Assembly: GCA_007694125.1 (NCBI GenBank) | Contig: RECH01000287.1 | Span: 1-48,499, forward strand | DNA from: Leptolyngbya sp. DLM2.Bin15 | GTDB lineage: Bacteria; Cyanobacteriota; Cyanobacteriia; RECH01 | Reading direction: 5' to 3' | DNA: 48,499 nucleotides | Shown: positions 26,809 to 36,021 of the stretch, piece by piece | How positions within the stretch are numbered: position 1 is the stretch's first letter | Layout: each line of letters starts with the position of its first letter | Position numbers and translations under genes: made by a program | The notes under the pieces: model-generated | The model's input: the letters and a program-made list of their open reading frames with translations, nothing else | Told to the model about the DNA's origin: nothing | Database searches by the model: none

Positions 26809-27090
26809 GTGTCAGTCGAAACCCTTGAACGGAGTTCAACGGTACGGAAGCCTGCGCCCCGCTACCGGGTTCTTCTCCACAATGATGATTACAACTCCAT
26901 GGAGTATGTCGTGCAGACCCTCATGCAGACCGTGGCCAGTTTAACCCAGCCGCAAGCGGTCGATATCATGATGGAGGCGCATACGAACGGGTTGGCCCTG
27001 GTGATTACCTGCGCCCAAGAACATGCGGAGTTTTATTGTGAAACGCTGAAAAATCATGGATTGATCAGCACCATGGAACCCGACGAATAG
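26809..27090 (+). CDS. clpS: ATP-dependent Clp protease adaptor ClpS
   Basis: A 93-residue adaptor that delivers N-degron substrates to the ClpC-ClpP protease in the cytosol. The core reads YRVLLHNDDYNSMEYVVQTL, with HNDD lining the degron pocket, and ends AEFYCETLKNHGLISTMEP. The start is GTG with GAGAGG upstream. Cyanobacteria often carry two ClpS forms; this one looks like the canonical form. A CPBP protease gene follows 36 bp downstream and may be co-transcribed. Confidence 0.94.
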   Translation: MSVETLERSSTVRKPAPRYRVLLHNDDYNSMEYVVQTLMQTVASLTQPQAVDIMMEAHTNGLALVITCAQEHAEFYCETLKNHGLISTMEPDE

Positions 27091-27126
27091 CTTGAATACC
27101 TACTGTTTTTTGAGGATAGGGTTCTG

Positions 27127-27972
27127 TTGAAGGGTACCCCTACGCTCATGCGCCATCAGTCTGCCCCCCGTCGCCTGATTACATTCTTGATCTGGCTGGC
27201 GATCGCTTGGCTGCCCTTTGCCGCCTTAGGGTATTGGCTGATTCCCGATGCCAACACCCGCACGATTGTGGTGATGGTGATTTTAGGTGTGGAGTTTGTG
27301 ACCCTGGTACGTCTCTGGGGTTGGTCGGTGCATGGCTATCCGCGTCCCTTGCAGCACTATGGCTTGAGTGGTTCGCTCAGCAATCGCCTGCAGTTGCTGG
27401 CGGGCTTGCTGGTGGGTCTACTCAGTCTCATGGCGCTCTATGGTCTGGAAAGCTTGCTGGGCTGGGTGACCTGGCGATCGCCCTCTTGGTCATTGCTGCT
27501 AGTCACCCTAGAGGGATTACTGATCGGTCTTGGGGTCGGTGTGGCGGAAGAACTGGTGTTTCGAGGCTGGCTGCTGGATGAGCTAGAGCGAGACTATCGC
27601 CCCGCCGTCGCCCTGTGGAGCAGTAGCGTGATCTTCGCCATGTTGCATTACCTAAAGCCGCCTGCTGAGATCCTGCGCACCCTCCCCGGCTTCCCCGGCT
27701 TGGTGCTGCTGGGGTTAACGCTCGTGTGGGCCAAGCGATCGACGGCCACCTGGCGGGGGCTCACCCGACGCGGCCAGTTGGGACTGCCCATCGGTCTCCA
27801 TGCGGGGCTGGTGTGGGGATCCTATGTGCTGCACGTAGGCGAATGGATTGACTATGGCGATCGCGTTCCCGAATGGGTCACGGGTATTGATCAAAATCCC
27901 TTGGCGGGGCTGATGGGCATAGGCTGTTTGGGTCTGATTGCCGCTGTCATGGGATGGCGATCGCGTCATTGA
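27127..27972 (+). CDS. CPBP family intramembrane metalloprotease
   Basis: A protein of about 280 residues with several membrane segments. The family motifs are EELVFRGWLLDEL (EExxxR), FAMLHYL (FxxxH) and GLHAGLVWG, which supply the intramembrane metal site of CAAX-protease/Abi-type proteins. The TTG start at 27127 has GAGG upstream; an ATG at 27148 (MRHQSAPRR) is equally possible. The family processes prenylated or membrane proteins in some organisms; the substrate here is unknown. It follows clpS by 36 bp. Confidence 0.87.
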   Translation: MKGTPTLMRHQSAPRRLITFLIWLAIAWLPFAALGYWLIPDANTRTIVVMVILGVEFVTLVRLWGWSVHGYPRPLQHYGLSGSLSNRLQLLAGLLVGLLSLMALYGLESLLGWVTWRSPSWSLLLVTLEGLLIGLGVGVAEELVFRGWLLDELERDYRPAVALWSSSVIFAMLHYLKPPAEILRTLPGFPGLVLLGLTLVWAKRSTATWRGLTRRGQLGLPIGLHAGLVWGSYVLHVGEWIDYGDRVPEWVTGIDQNPLAGLMGIGCLGLIAAVMGWRSRH

Positions 27973-28070
27973 TGGGAGTGCTAGAATCTGGGGGCAGATG
28001 AGCAAGGCGGGCAATGCCGTCTAGCCGTCTAGCTTTTTAGTCATTGCCCAGCGTCTATTAAAGTGAATGC

Positions 28071-30308
28071 ATGGTGAAGCTATTCAAGGAAACACCGGGT
28101 AACGTCGCTCTAGCCCTGGGAGCAGGAGCGATCATCCTAGCGTTGGGCGGTGCAATTACCGCATTTCGTGTGCCAGGTCTGTTGGATCATCTCCCCCTGG
28201 TAGGGCAATCGGAGGTTACCCCCGAGGATCTATTTACCAACCAAGACCTTGATGCCAACCGCGAGTCGGCGGTGCTGGCTTTGGTATCCTTGCCTGCGGA
28301 AGCACGCCAAGCTGACCTCGAAGCGATCGCCAACCAAGCCGAAGCCTCCTTAGAGCGGAGTCGGGCTCGCTACCTCCTGGCCACAGACCTGCTCAACCAA
28401 CGGCAGCCCCAAGAGGCCCTCCGGTGGCTCCAAGGCCTGGAGGCAGAGTATTCTCCCTTCGCGCCCTACGTGCTGTATCAAAGAGCCCGTGCTTACCAAG
28501 CCTTGGATCAACGGGCTGAAGCGCTACAAACCTGGCAGCAGTTGGCCAATGATTATCCCGACGATCCGGTATCCGTAGAAGCGCTCTATGCCATCGGCAC
28601 CACCAGCAGCGACACCCAATATTGGGATCAAGCGATCGCCAACTTTCCCTCCCATCCCCGCACCCTCGATATGGCCCAAGCCCGGCTCACCAGCAATCCA
28701 GGTCAGGTCGATCTGCTGATGATTCTGGCCCGCTACGGGCTGCACCTACCCAACAGCGGCGCGGTGCTGAATGAGTTAGTCGAAGACCATGGCGCAGCGT
28801 TGACGCCAGAAGACTGGGAAGCCATCGGCTTTGGCTATTGGGAAAAACAAATTTATGGCCGGGCTGGTCTTGCCTATGCCCTCGCCGCCGCCACCCCGCG
28901 CAACCTTTACCGAGCTGGCCGGGGCGCACAGTTGGGCGATCGCACCCAAGATGCCATCCAGGCCTATCAGCGACTATCTGAAACCTTCCCCGAGGCCTCC
29001 GATACAGCCCAGGGTTTGATTCACCTAGCATCCCTGACATCATCCCCGCAACAAGCGATCGCCTATCTGGATATCGTGCGGGAAAACTTCCCCGATCGCG
29101 CCGCTGATGCCCTCCTAGCCAGGGCCAGTCGCTTAGAAGATCTCCGCAGCGCCGAGTCTGCCCAGCAGGCCCGCCAATCAGTGCTGACCCAGCACAGCTC
29201 CTCGAAAGCGGCAGCAACCCTGCGTTGGCAACAGGTGCAGCGAAATTTACAGGCCAATGATCGCGAGACAGCCCAGGCCTGGGCCAAACAACTGCTTGAG
29301 GAAAACTCCGACAGCGACTATGCCCCCGAAGCAGCCTTCTGGGTTGCCCGCATCAACCAACAGTCTGGCAATAGCCAAGCCGCCCAAGCCGCCTACGAAA
29401 CGATTCTCAGAAACTATCCCGACTCCTACTATGCCTGGCGGGCAGCGATCGCCCTCGGGTGGGATGTGGGCGACTTCACCAGCACCCGCCAGAAAATGGT
29501 GCCCATTCAAATTCCGCCCCGCCACCAAACACCCCTGGATGGCTCTGAGGTGCTGCAGGAACTCTACTGGCTGGGGCAGGATCAAGATGCCTGGACTCGC
29601 TGGCAAGTGGAATTTCGCGATCGCATGGAGCCAACGGTCACCCAACAGTTTACCGATGGCGTCATGCGCTTGGGCGTGGGCGACAACCTAGAAGGCATCT
29701 TCATGGTGGAAAGCTTGGCCTGGCGCGAGGATCCAGAAGAACAGCAGCAATATCGAGCCCTGCGCCAACAGTCTGCCTATTGGCAAGCCCGCTATCCGTT
29801 CTTATACGACGATCTGATTCAGGCTTGGTCGAGCGATCGCCAGTTGAACCCCCTGCTGGTGGTCTCGCTGATTCGCCAAGAGTCACGCTTTGAACCCAAG
29901 ATTGAATCAGTCGCCGGGGCCCTAGGTCTAATGCAAGTGCTGCCGGAAACAGCGGATTGGATCGCCGCCCAGTCCGACGACATCGGCGAGTTCACCATGA
30001 CCGATCCCAATGACAATATCAAATTGGGCACCTGGTATCTGGACTATACCCATCGAGAATATGGCAACAATTCCCTGTTGGCGATCGCCAGCTACAACGC
30101 CGGGCCGGGCAGCGTAGCCAACTGGCTCGATCGCTTTGGCTTCAGTGACCCCGACCTCTTTGTGGATCAAATTCCCTTCCCAGAAACCAAGGGCTATGTC
30201 GAATCTGTCTTTGGCAACTATTGGAACTACCTGCGGGTTTATAATCCTGACTTAGCGCGTCGCTTAGCGAGCTATTCCGACGAACAAGCTGCCATGCTTG
30301 ATCCCTAA
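28071..30308 (+). CDS. Lytic murein transglycosylase with TPR-like superhelix (Slt-type)
   Basis: A 745-residue enzyme cleaving peptidoglycan glycan strands with formation of 1,6-anhydro ends. An N-terminal membrane segment (about 10-30) anchors it. Residues about 60-560 are repeated helix pairs of TPR type (YLLATDLLNQRQPQEALRWL and others). The C-terminal SLT domain has catalytic Glu604 in RQESRFEP, then GALGLMQVLPETA and AIASYNAGPGSV. The layout matches Slt70 with a longer repeat part. A GT4 gene and an L,D-carboxypeptidase gene follow on the same strand. Confidence 0.93.
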   Translation: MVKLFKETPGNVALALGAGAIILALGGAITAFRVPGLLDHLPLVGQSEVTPEDLFTNQDLDANRESAVLALVSLPAEARQADLEAIANQAEASLERSRARYLLATDLLNQRQPQEALRWLQGLEAEYSPFAPYVLYQRARAYQALDQRAEALQTWQQLANDYPDDPVSVEALYAIGTTSSDTQYWDQAIANFPSHPRTLDMAQARLTSNPGQVDLLMILARYGLHLPNSGAVLNELVEDHGAALTPEDWEAIGFGYWEKQIYGRAGLAYALAAATPRNLYRAGRGAQLGDRTQDAIQAYQRLSETFPEASDTAQGLIHLASLTSSPQQAIAYLDIVRENFPDRAADALLARASRLEDLRSAESAQQARQSVLTQHSSSKAAATLRWQQVQRNLQANDRETAQAWAKQLLEENSDSDYAPEAAFWVARINQQSGNSQAAQAAYETILRNYPDSYYAWRAAIALGWDVGDFTSTRQKMVPIQIPPRHQTPLDGSEVLQELYWLGQDQDAWTRWQVEFRDRMEPTVTQQFTDGVMRLGVGDNLEGIFMVESLAWREDPEEQQQYRALRQQSAYWQARYPFLYDDLIQAWSSDRQLNPLLVVSLIRQESRFEPKIESVAGALGLMQVLPETADWIAAQSDDIGEFTMTDPNDNIKLGTWYLDYTHREYGNNSLLAIASYNAGPGSVANWLDRFGFSDPDLFVDQIPFPETKGYVESVFGNYWNYLRVYNPDLARRLASYSDEQAAMLDP

Positions 30309-30380
30309 GCTCACAGCCCCAAGATGAGTAGGAAAACGTCATGAATGGTGCAAGATGTCGTTCGATGTCGATCAATGCTC

Positions 30381-30430
30381 AAACCTGATGAGAAGAGGGT
30401 TGAGCGCCGTCGAAACCCGGCAAGCCCCAT
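30381..30430 (+). repeat. Dispersed repeat family C, copy 1
   Basis: About 50 bp with the core AGAAGAGGGTTGAGCG, then GTCGAAACCCGGCAAGC. The same core occurs on the minus strand at 45042-45099. The inner GGGTT...AACCC arms can pair. It lies between the transglycosylase and GT4 genes. Confidence 0.75.
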
Positions 30431-30485
30431 GCACTGAGTCCGCCTACTGCAGGTCACGATCTAGACTACGGATGCATACCGTTGA

Positions 30486-31565
30486 ATGGTAAACCCTTGC
30501 CGATCGCTTCATCTTTTATTAGTTTCCACGCCCGTTGGCCCCTTGGGCTCCGGACTGGGCGGTGGCGTCGAACTCACCCTCCACAATATCGCCCAGGCCC
30601 TCACCCAGCGCGGCCATCAGATCACCATCCTGGCTCCCACGGGCTCCAGCCTGGGGAACTTCGACGTCATACCGGTCGCGGGCAAGCTGCAGCCCCTGGC
30701 CCAAAACCAGGAACGGGATGCGGCCATTACCCTACCCGCCCAGTCCGTCCTCGGTGCCATGTGGCATCAAGCCAAGCTCTTGGCACCCCAGTATGATGTG
30801 CTGGTGAATTTTGCCTACGATTGGCTACCCTTTTACCTCACCCCCTGGTTTGATCGCCCCATTGCCCACTTGGTGAGCATGGCCTCCCTCACCGACGCCA
30901 TGGATGACGCGATCGCCCAGATCATCACCCACTATCCCCACACCGTTGCCGTCCATAGCCTGGCCCAGGCAGAAACCTTTAGCTTTGGCGATCGCTGCCG
31001 CTGCTTGGGCAATGGTCTTGATTTATCGCACTATCGCTTCGTGGCAGAGCCGGACACCTACCTAGGTTGGGTCGGACGCATTGCTCCCGAGAAGGGTATT
31101 GAAGATGCGATCGCTGCTGCGGATCAAAGCCATCTCTCCCTGAAAGTCTGGGGAGCCATGCCCGATCCCGACTATTGGCAGCAGGTCTGTCGTACCTATC
31201 CCAATGCCGATGTCAGCTACCAAGGATTTCTCTCCACCGCCGAGTTACAGGCCCAACTGGGTCAATGTCGAGGTCTATTGGTGACGCCGCGCTGGGTGGA
31301 AGCCTTTGGCAATGTGGTGATCGAAGCGCTGGCCTGTGGCGTGCCGGTGATTGCCTATCGGCGGGGCGGCCCAGCGGAAATTGTCAGCCATGGGCAAACG
31401 GGATGGGTGGTAGAACCAGATTCCGTGGATGCCTTGGTGGAAGCGATCGCCCGTCTGCCAGAGTTGGATCGTCACCGCTGCCGCCAAGCTGCTGAAGAGC
31501 ATTATTCCCTCGCGGCCCTGGGCGCACGGGTGGAAGACTGGCTGCAAACTATTCTTGAAAGTTGA
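30486..31565 (+). CDS. Glycosyltransferase family 4
   Basis: A 359-residue GT-B glycosyltransferase. The N-terminal domain has GSGLGGGVELTLHNIAQAL, the usual Gly-rich loop. The donor domain includes YLGWVGRIAPEKGIEDAI and the EX7E pattern EAFGNVVIEALACGVPVIA, followed by GGPAEIV. UDP-sugar donors are typical of this group; the acceptor is unknown. Its position between a lytic transglycosylase and an L,D-carboxypeptidase suggests, without proof, a wall- or envelope-related glycan. Confidence 0.88.
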   Translation: MVNPCRSLHLLLVSTPVGPLGSGLGGGVELTLHNIAQALTQRGHQITILAPTGSSLGNFDVIPVAGKLQPLAQNQERDAAITLPAQSVLGAMWHQAKLLAPQYDVLVNFAYDWLPFYLTPWFDRPIAHLVSMASLTDAMDDAIAQIITHYPHTVAVHSLAQAETFSFGDRCRCLGNGLDLSHYRFVAEPDTYLGWVGRIAPEKGIEDAIAAADQSHLSLKVWGAMPDPDYWQQVCRTYPNADVSYQGFLSTAELQAQLGQCRGLLVTPRWVEAFGNVVIEALACGVPVIAYRRGGPAEIVSHGQTGWVVEPDSVDALVEAIARLPELDRHRCRQAAEEHYSLAALGARVEDWLQTILES

Positions 31566-31634
31566 AGGATAACGGCTGATCGTCACCATCCTGCCAGCGT
31601 CACCATCATCCATAAAGCATCGAGTCGAATCTAG

Positions 31635-32540
31635 ATGAAACCCTGCACCCCGCCACCGCCGCTACAACCAGGCGATAAGCTCTGTGTCGTGTCTCCCAGC
31701 GGAGCCCTACGAGAAACCGCCGCCTTCCACGCCGGACTTGATCTCTGGCGATCCCAAGGCTATCGCGTGGAGCCGGTGCCCGGCTACGATGCCCGCTGGG
31801 GTTACCTGGCCGGCACCGATGCTCAACGGCGGCAGCAGCTATGGCAGGCCCTCGATGATCCAGACTGCCGAGGTATCCTCTGTGCGCGAGGTGGCTATGG
31901 GGGAGCGCGGCTGTTGGAAACCTGGCAATGGCCCAGCAGCCTGACGCCCAAATGGTTGATTGGCTTTTCCGATATCACCGCCCTGCTCTGGAGCCTGGCC
32001 CGGCAGCAGATGTCTGGCGTCCATGGGCCGTTGTTGACCACCCTAGGATCGGAGCCCGCCTGGGCCGTCGATCGCCTCTTCGACTGGGTACGGGGCGGCA
32101 GCCTACTGCCCATCCACGGCCAGGGCTGGGGCGGCGGCGTGGCGAAAGGATTACTGCTGCCCGCCAACCTCACCGTGGCCACCCACCTGCTGGGAACCGC
32201 CGTGCAGCTCGATCTGTCAGGCGTCATTCTGGCGCTGGAGGACGTATCAGAAGCGCCCTACCGCATCGATCGCATGTTGACCCAGTGGCGGATGATGGGT
32301 TTGCTATCCCAGGTCAAGGGCATTGCCCTGGGTCGCTTCAGCCAATGTGATCCCCCGCCCACCATCCCCAGCTTCACCGTTGCTGAAGTGCTGCGCGATC
32401 GCCTCGGTGACCTAGGCATTCCCATCGTTTCAGACCTGCCCTTTGGTCACGATGGCGAGAATGCGGCCTTGCCCGTGGGCCTCCCCTGTCATCTGGATGG
32501 CGATCGCGGCCAGTTAACCATCCTGAGCACCGAGGATTAG
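31635..32540 (+). CDS. L,D-carboxypeptidase (peptidase S66, LdcA-like)
   Basis: A 301-residue serine peptidase of the LdcA/MccF family. The triad fits Ser112 in GFSDITALL, Glu202 in LALEDVSEAPYR and His272 in DLPFGHDGEN. LdcA releases D-Ala from murein tetrapeptides during wall recycling; MccF-type members instead cleave microcin C-like compounds, which cannot be excluded. No signal peptide is seen, so a cytosolic recycling role is likely. Its stop shares bases with the stop of the convergent HEAT-repeat gene (TTAG read on both strands). Confidence 0.9.
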   Translation: MKPCTPPPPLQPGDKLCVVSPSGALRETAAFHAGLDLWRSQGYRVEPVPGYDARWGYLAGTDAQRRQQLWQALDDPDCRGILCARGGYGGARLLETWQWPSSLTPKWLIGFSDITALLWSLARQQMSGVHGPLLTTLGSEPAWAVDRLFDWVRGGSLLPIHGQGWGGGVAKGLLLPANLTVATHLLGTAVQLDLSGVILALEDVSEAPYRIDRMLTQWRMMGLLSQVKGIALGRFSQCDPPPTIPSFTVAEVLRDRLGDLGIPIVSDLPFGHDGENAALPVGLPCHLDGDRGQLTILSTED

Positions 32541-33262
32541 CCTGGATTCGACGCCCCATCGTCAGCAGCCGTCGTGATCAGCTGATCCAATTCACCGCTC
32601 TCTCGCCAGCGCCGCAGGGCAATCATGGCCGCCGTGGCCACATTGGTATGGGTATCTCGCTCCAGATATTGCAACGCCGAGACGCTCTTGGGCGTGGGCA
32701 GATTCCCCAGCGCTTCCGCCAACCGTTGACGCAGCAGCCAGTCTTCCGACTGCACAAAGTCCAGCAGCCGATCCACCGCACTCAGGTCGCGAATCTCACC
32801 CAGGGCAGCGATCGCCGCCTGTTGCAAGACAATTTCGTGACTCGACAGCGCCTGCATCAAAACATCATGGGCCCGAGGATCCTTGAGATTGCCTAAGGAC
32901 ACCGCCGTACTAAACCGCACCAGCCAATCGGTATCTTCATAAAAGGTACGCATCAGCGGTTCAAAGGCTCGGGGATCTTCCAGGTAACCCAGGGCTCCCG
33001 CCGCCGCCGCCCGAATGCTGTAGTCGGGATCGGTTTCCAACATCCGCACCAAAATGGGGAAACATTCCTCGGTGTGCTTAATGCCCAGAGCAAACACGGC
33101 CATGGAACGAATTTGTAGATTTTGATCTGCCAATACTTTTTTGATCAGAGGCACCGCCAACTCCGCATCCACCGTCCGCAAGCTGGCCAGTGCCACCATG
33201 CGATCGCGGGCATTGTCACTATCCAAATGCTCAGAAATTTGCTCTAGGCTAAGCTGACTCAT
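32537..33262 (-). CDS. HEAT-repeat protein
   Basis: A 241-residue all-helical repeat protein, with about six HEAT/PBS-lyase-like units (e.g. SIRAAAAGALGYLEDPRAFE, LVRFSTAVSLGNLKDPRA, VLQQAAIAALGEIRD, LLRQRLAEALGNLPTPKSV). In cyanobacteria such proteins include bilin lyases (CpcE/F type) and NblB-like phycobilisome degradation factors. No residue here decides between these and a general scaffold. It overlaps the L,D-carboxypeptidase stop by four bases and is divergent from the aldo/keto reductase. Confidence 0.85.
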   Translation of the reverse strand: MSQLSLEQISEHLDSDNARDRMVALASLRTVDAELAVPLIKKVLADQNLQIRSMAVFALGIKHTEECFPILVRMLETDPDYSIRAAAAGALGYLEDPRAFEPLMRTFYEDTDWLVRFSTAVSLGNLKDPRAHDVLMQALSSHEIVLQQAAIAALGEIRDLSAVDRLLDFVQSEDWLLRQRLAEALGNLPTPKSVSALQYLERDTHTNVATAAMIALRRWRESGELDQLITTAADDGASNPG

Positions 33263-33420
33263 AAATATCCACCAATTGTTACAAATCTACACATAGTTAT
33301 GGTGATCATTGTAACCATTTTTTCTTGTCCTCGCCGGAAGCGATCGCCCTTGGGGATCAGAGCGCACTTCCCTAAGCTAGGCCGGGGTCTAAGATGTAGA
33401 TATATGAAGCAAGGAGCATC

Positions 33421-34368
33421 ATGCAGACCCTAACACTTGGTTCCACCCCGATCACCGTGCCGGCCCTCGGCATTGGCACCTGGGCCTGGGGCGATCGCTT
33501 TTTTTGGTCCTACGGCAACGACTACGATGACGGTCAGCTACGAGACGCCTTCAAGGCGGCCGTACAGGCGGGCATCAATTTTTTTGACACCGCTGAAATC
33601 TATGGCTTTGGTGAATCGGAACGGCTGCTGGGGCAATTTATCCAAGAGATCGACCAGCCCGTGTATGTGGCCACCAAATACTTTCCCCTACCCTGGCGCT
33701 TCAACGCGGGATTTGTCGCCGATGCCCTCACCGCCAGTCTCAAGCGCTTGCAGTTGCCCACGGTAGATCTCTATCAGGTTCACTGGCCCTTCGACTTTCT
33801 CATGGGACAACCCACGCTCATGGATGCCCTAGCGGATGAGGTACAGCAGGGACGCGTTAAGGCCGTGGGCGTGAGCAACTATTCTGCCGAGCAACTGAAG
33901 CAGGCCCAAGAGTTATTGGCCAAACGGGACGTACCCCTCGCCGTTAACCAGGTGCAGTATTCCCTCCTGGCCCGACAGATTGAGCAAAATGGCGTCATGG
34001 CCACAGCTCAGGATCTCGGGATCACCATCCTGGCCTACAGTCCCCTAGCTCAAGGACTGCTCACCGGCAAGTACGCTACGGATACCGATGCCAAACCTCT
34101 CGGGGCACGTCGCATCGATCCGCGCTTTAGCCCCAAGGGGTTAGCCAAACTCGATCCGGTCGTGGCCGTATTGAGAGAGATTGCCCAGAGCAACGATCGC
34201 ACCCCGGCCCAAGTCGCCCTCAATTGGCTGGTTGCCCAGGGAAATGTGGTGCCGATCCCCGGTGCCAAAAATGCTCAGCAGGCCCAGCAAAATGCCGGAG
34301 CCCTAGGCTGGCAGCTCAACGAGAGCGATCGCCAACGTCTAGCAGAGGTGACTCAGGATTGGGCATGA
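33421..34368 (+). CDS. Aldo/keto reductase
   Basis: A 315-residue NADPH-dependent TIM-barrel oxidoreductase. The catalytic tetrad is complete: Asp56 (FFDTAEIYG), Tyr61, Lys86 (VATKY) and His121 (QVHWPF). C-terminal NADP-binding segments include AYSPLAQGLLTGKY and VPIPGAKNAQQAQQN. The family reduces aldehydes and ketones; it is often annotated pyridoxal reductase-like, but the substrate is not decided. It appears to be a single gene with its own promoter. Confidence 0.92.
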   Translation: MQTLTLGSTPITVPALGIGTWAWGDRFFWSYGNDYDDGQLRDAFKAAVQAGINFFDTAEIYGFGESERLLGQFIQEIDQPVYVATKYFPLPWRFNAGFVADALTASLKRLQLPTVDLYQVHWPFDFLMGQPTLMDALADEVQQGRVKAVGVSNYSAEQLKQAQELLAKRDVPLAVNQVQYSLLARQIEQNGVMATAQDLGITILAYSPLAQGLLTGKYATDTDAKPLGARRIDPRFSPKGLAKLDPVVAVLREIAQSNDRTPAQVALNWLVAQGNVVPIPGAKNAQQAQQNAGALGWQLNESDRQRLAEVTQDWA

Positions 34369-34470
34369 TCCCCAGGTTCTACGGCTCTTTCACCCTGTTT
34401 TCAACGATCTTCAACGATCGATAGATCTCAACTTAGTTCACAGAGGGGCGATCGCCCCAGGAGGCTAGTT

Positions 34471-34971
34471 ATGAAATTCTTCACAGACTGGGGCTTCACA
34501 GCAGAAAGCTGGCGAGGAAGGCGGGGTGAATATTGGGTGCTGATGCAGGGTCTGCTGATGGTGGGCTTTGTCCTCGTGCCCGTCTATGGGCCAACCCTTC
34601 CCCCAGCCCTGAGTCTTGGCCTCGACGCGATCGCCCTTGGTCTTGCCCTGTTCGCCTTGGTGCTCTTGGGAAAAGGGCTCGTGGACTTGGGGCAAAGCCT
34701 CACCCCCCTGCCCTACCCTCGCGAGGATGGACAACTGATCCAAACCGGCATGTATAGCATCGTGCGCCATTGTTTATATAGCGGCATTGTGCTGCTGGCG
34801 ATCGCTTTTACCCTATGGCAAGGCAGTCTGTCCCATCTAGCGGCTACTCTAGTGCTCTTCTTCTTTTTTGACTTCAAGGCTCGCAAGGAAGAAACCTGGT
34901 TGACTGATAAATATCCTGACTACCCGGCCTATCAACAGCGAGTGAAGAAACTATTGCCTTGGATCTACTAA
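34471..34971 (+). CDS. Isoprenylcysteine carboxyl methyltransferase-like membrane protein
   Basis: A 166-residue membrane protein of the ICMT/PEMT fold. Hydrophobic segments lie at about 27-45, 52-70 and 100-135. The C-terminal methyltransferase core shows YSIVRHCLYSGIVLLAIA and the RKEETWLTDKYPDYPAYQQR segment with the Glu-Glu pair typical of this fold. Bacteria usually lack prenylated cysteine, so the substrate may be a lipid or small molecule. GGAGG stands eight bases before the ATG. Confidence 0.85.
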   Translation: MKFFTDWGFTAESWRGRRGEYWVLMQGLLMVGFVLVPVYGPTLPPALSLGLDAIALGLALFALVLLGKGLVDLGQSLTPLPYPREDGQLIQTGMYSIVRHCLYSGIVLLAIAFTLWQGSLSHLAATLVLFFFFDFKARKEETWLTDKYPDYPAYQQRVKKLLPWIY

Positions 34972-35156
34972 CCCCAACTCGTCTTCTGGTACTAGTCTTT
35001 TAGGCAGATCTAGATTCAACCTGAATCAAAGATGATAGAAGGAACGTCACCTTATCCTCATGTTCAAACCACGATGCATCTCAAGCTCAGAAATCCAAAC
35101 TAGGATAACGATAAGATGACGCCTCCTTACAATACTCATGCTTCAGGTATAACCCT

Positions 35157-35960
35157 ATGGGACAGTCTGTCATTCAGGTTGATGCATTTACCGATACCCC
35201 CTTTCAAGGCAATCCAGCGGCAGTGTGCATCTTGTCTGCACCCCAAGACGATCAGTGGATGCAGGGGATTGCCAAGGAAATGAACCTCTCAGAAACAGCG
35301 TTTCTGATCCCCAAGGGCACCGGCTTCCATTTGCGCTGGTTTACGCCCACCATGGAAGTACCGCTCTGTGGTCATGCGACCCTAGCCAGTGCCCATGTCC
35401 TTTGGTCGGAGGGATATCTCGATCCATCCTTATCAGCAGAGTTTTACACTCAAAGCGGCACCTTGACCGCCCGTAAGCTAGACAACTGGATTGAACTCAA
35501 CTTTCCAGCCAATCCATTAAAACCCCTGATCCGTATTCCAGCCGGTCTAGAGGACGCTCTGGGGGCCGCCGTCCATACGGTCATGAAAAATACCTCGGGA
35601 GGCTATCTCGTGGAGGTTGCCTCAGAAGCGGCGGTGCGCCAGCTCCACCCAAGCGCCAGCCATCTGCTGCAGGCCAGCATTTCCGACGTGATCGTCACCA
35701 GCCAAGCCGATCCCGACTCCGGCTTTGATATTGTCTCTCGCTACTTTGCACCAGGGCTAGGCATTGATGAAGATCCGGTCACCGGTTCGGCCCACTGCTG
35801 CCTAGCTCCCTACTGGCGCGATCGCCTCCAAAAAGACACCCTCTTGGCCTATCAAGCTTCGGCGCGGGGGGGCATCGTCAAAGTCCACTACGACGGCAGC
35901 GATCGCGTGCAGTTGCTGGGCCAGGCCGTCACCGTGCTGCGCGGCGAGTGGTCTATATGA
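35157..35960 (+). CDS. PhzF family isomerase-like protein
   Basis: A 267-residue protein with the diaminopimelate-epimerase-like two-domain fold. The family signature is seen in FTDTPFQGNPAAVCIL, the catalytic-position Glu46 (MNLSETAFL), FTPTMEVPLCGHATLASAH and DEDPVTGSAHC. PhzF itself isomerises dihydro-hydroxyanthranilate in phenazine synthesis, but no other phz gene is here, so a different isomerase reaction is likely. It has its own upstream spacer of about 185 bp. Confidence 0.9.
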   Translation: MGQSVIQVDAFTDTPFQGNPAAVCILSAPQDDQWMQGIAKEMNLSETAFLIPKGTGFHLRWFTPTMEVPLCGHATLASAHVLWSEGYLDPSLSAEFYTQSGTLTARKLDNWIELNFPANPLKPLIRIPAGLEDALGAAVHTVMKNTSGGYLVEVASEAAVRQLHPSASHLLQASISDVIVTSQADPDSGFDIVSRYFAPGLGIDEDPVTGSAHCCLAPYWRDRLQKDTLLAYQASARGGIVKVHYDGSDRVQLLGQAVTVLRGEWSI

Positions 35961-36021
35961 CATCTTCCCGACGCTCACCCTAACGGGTAGACGCTTCGTA
36001 CATCTGTTGCAGTAGATCTGT

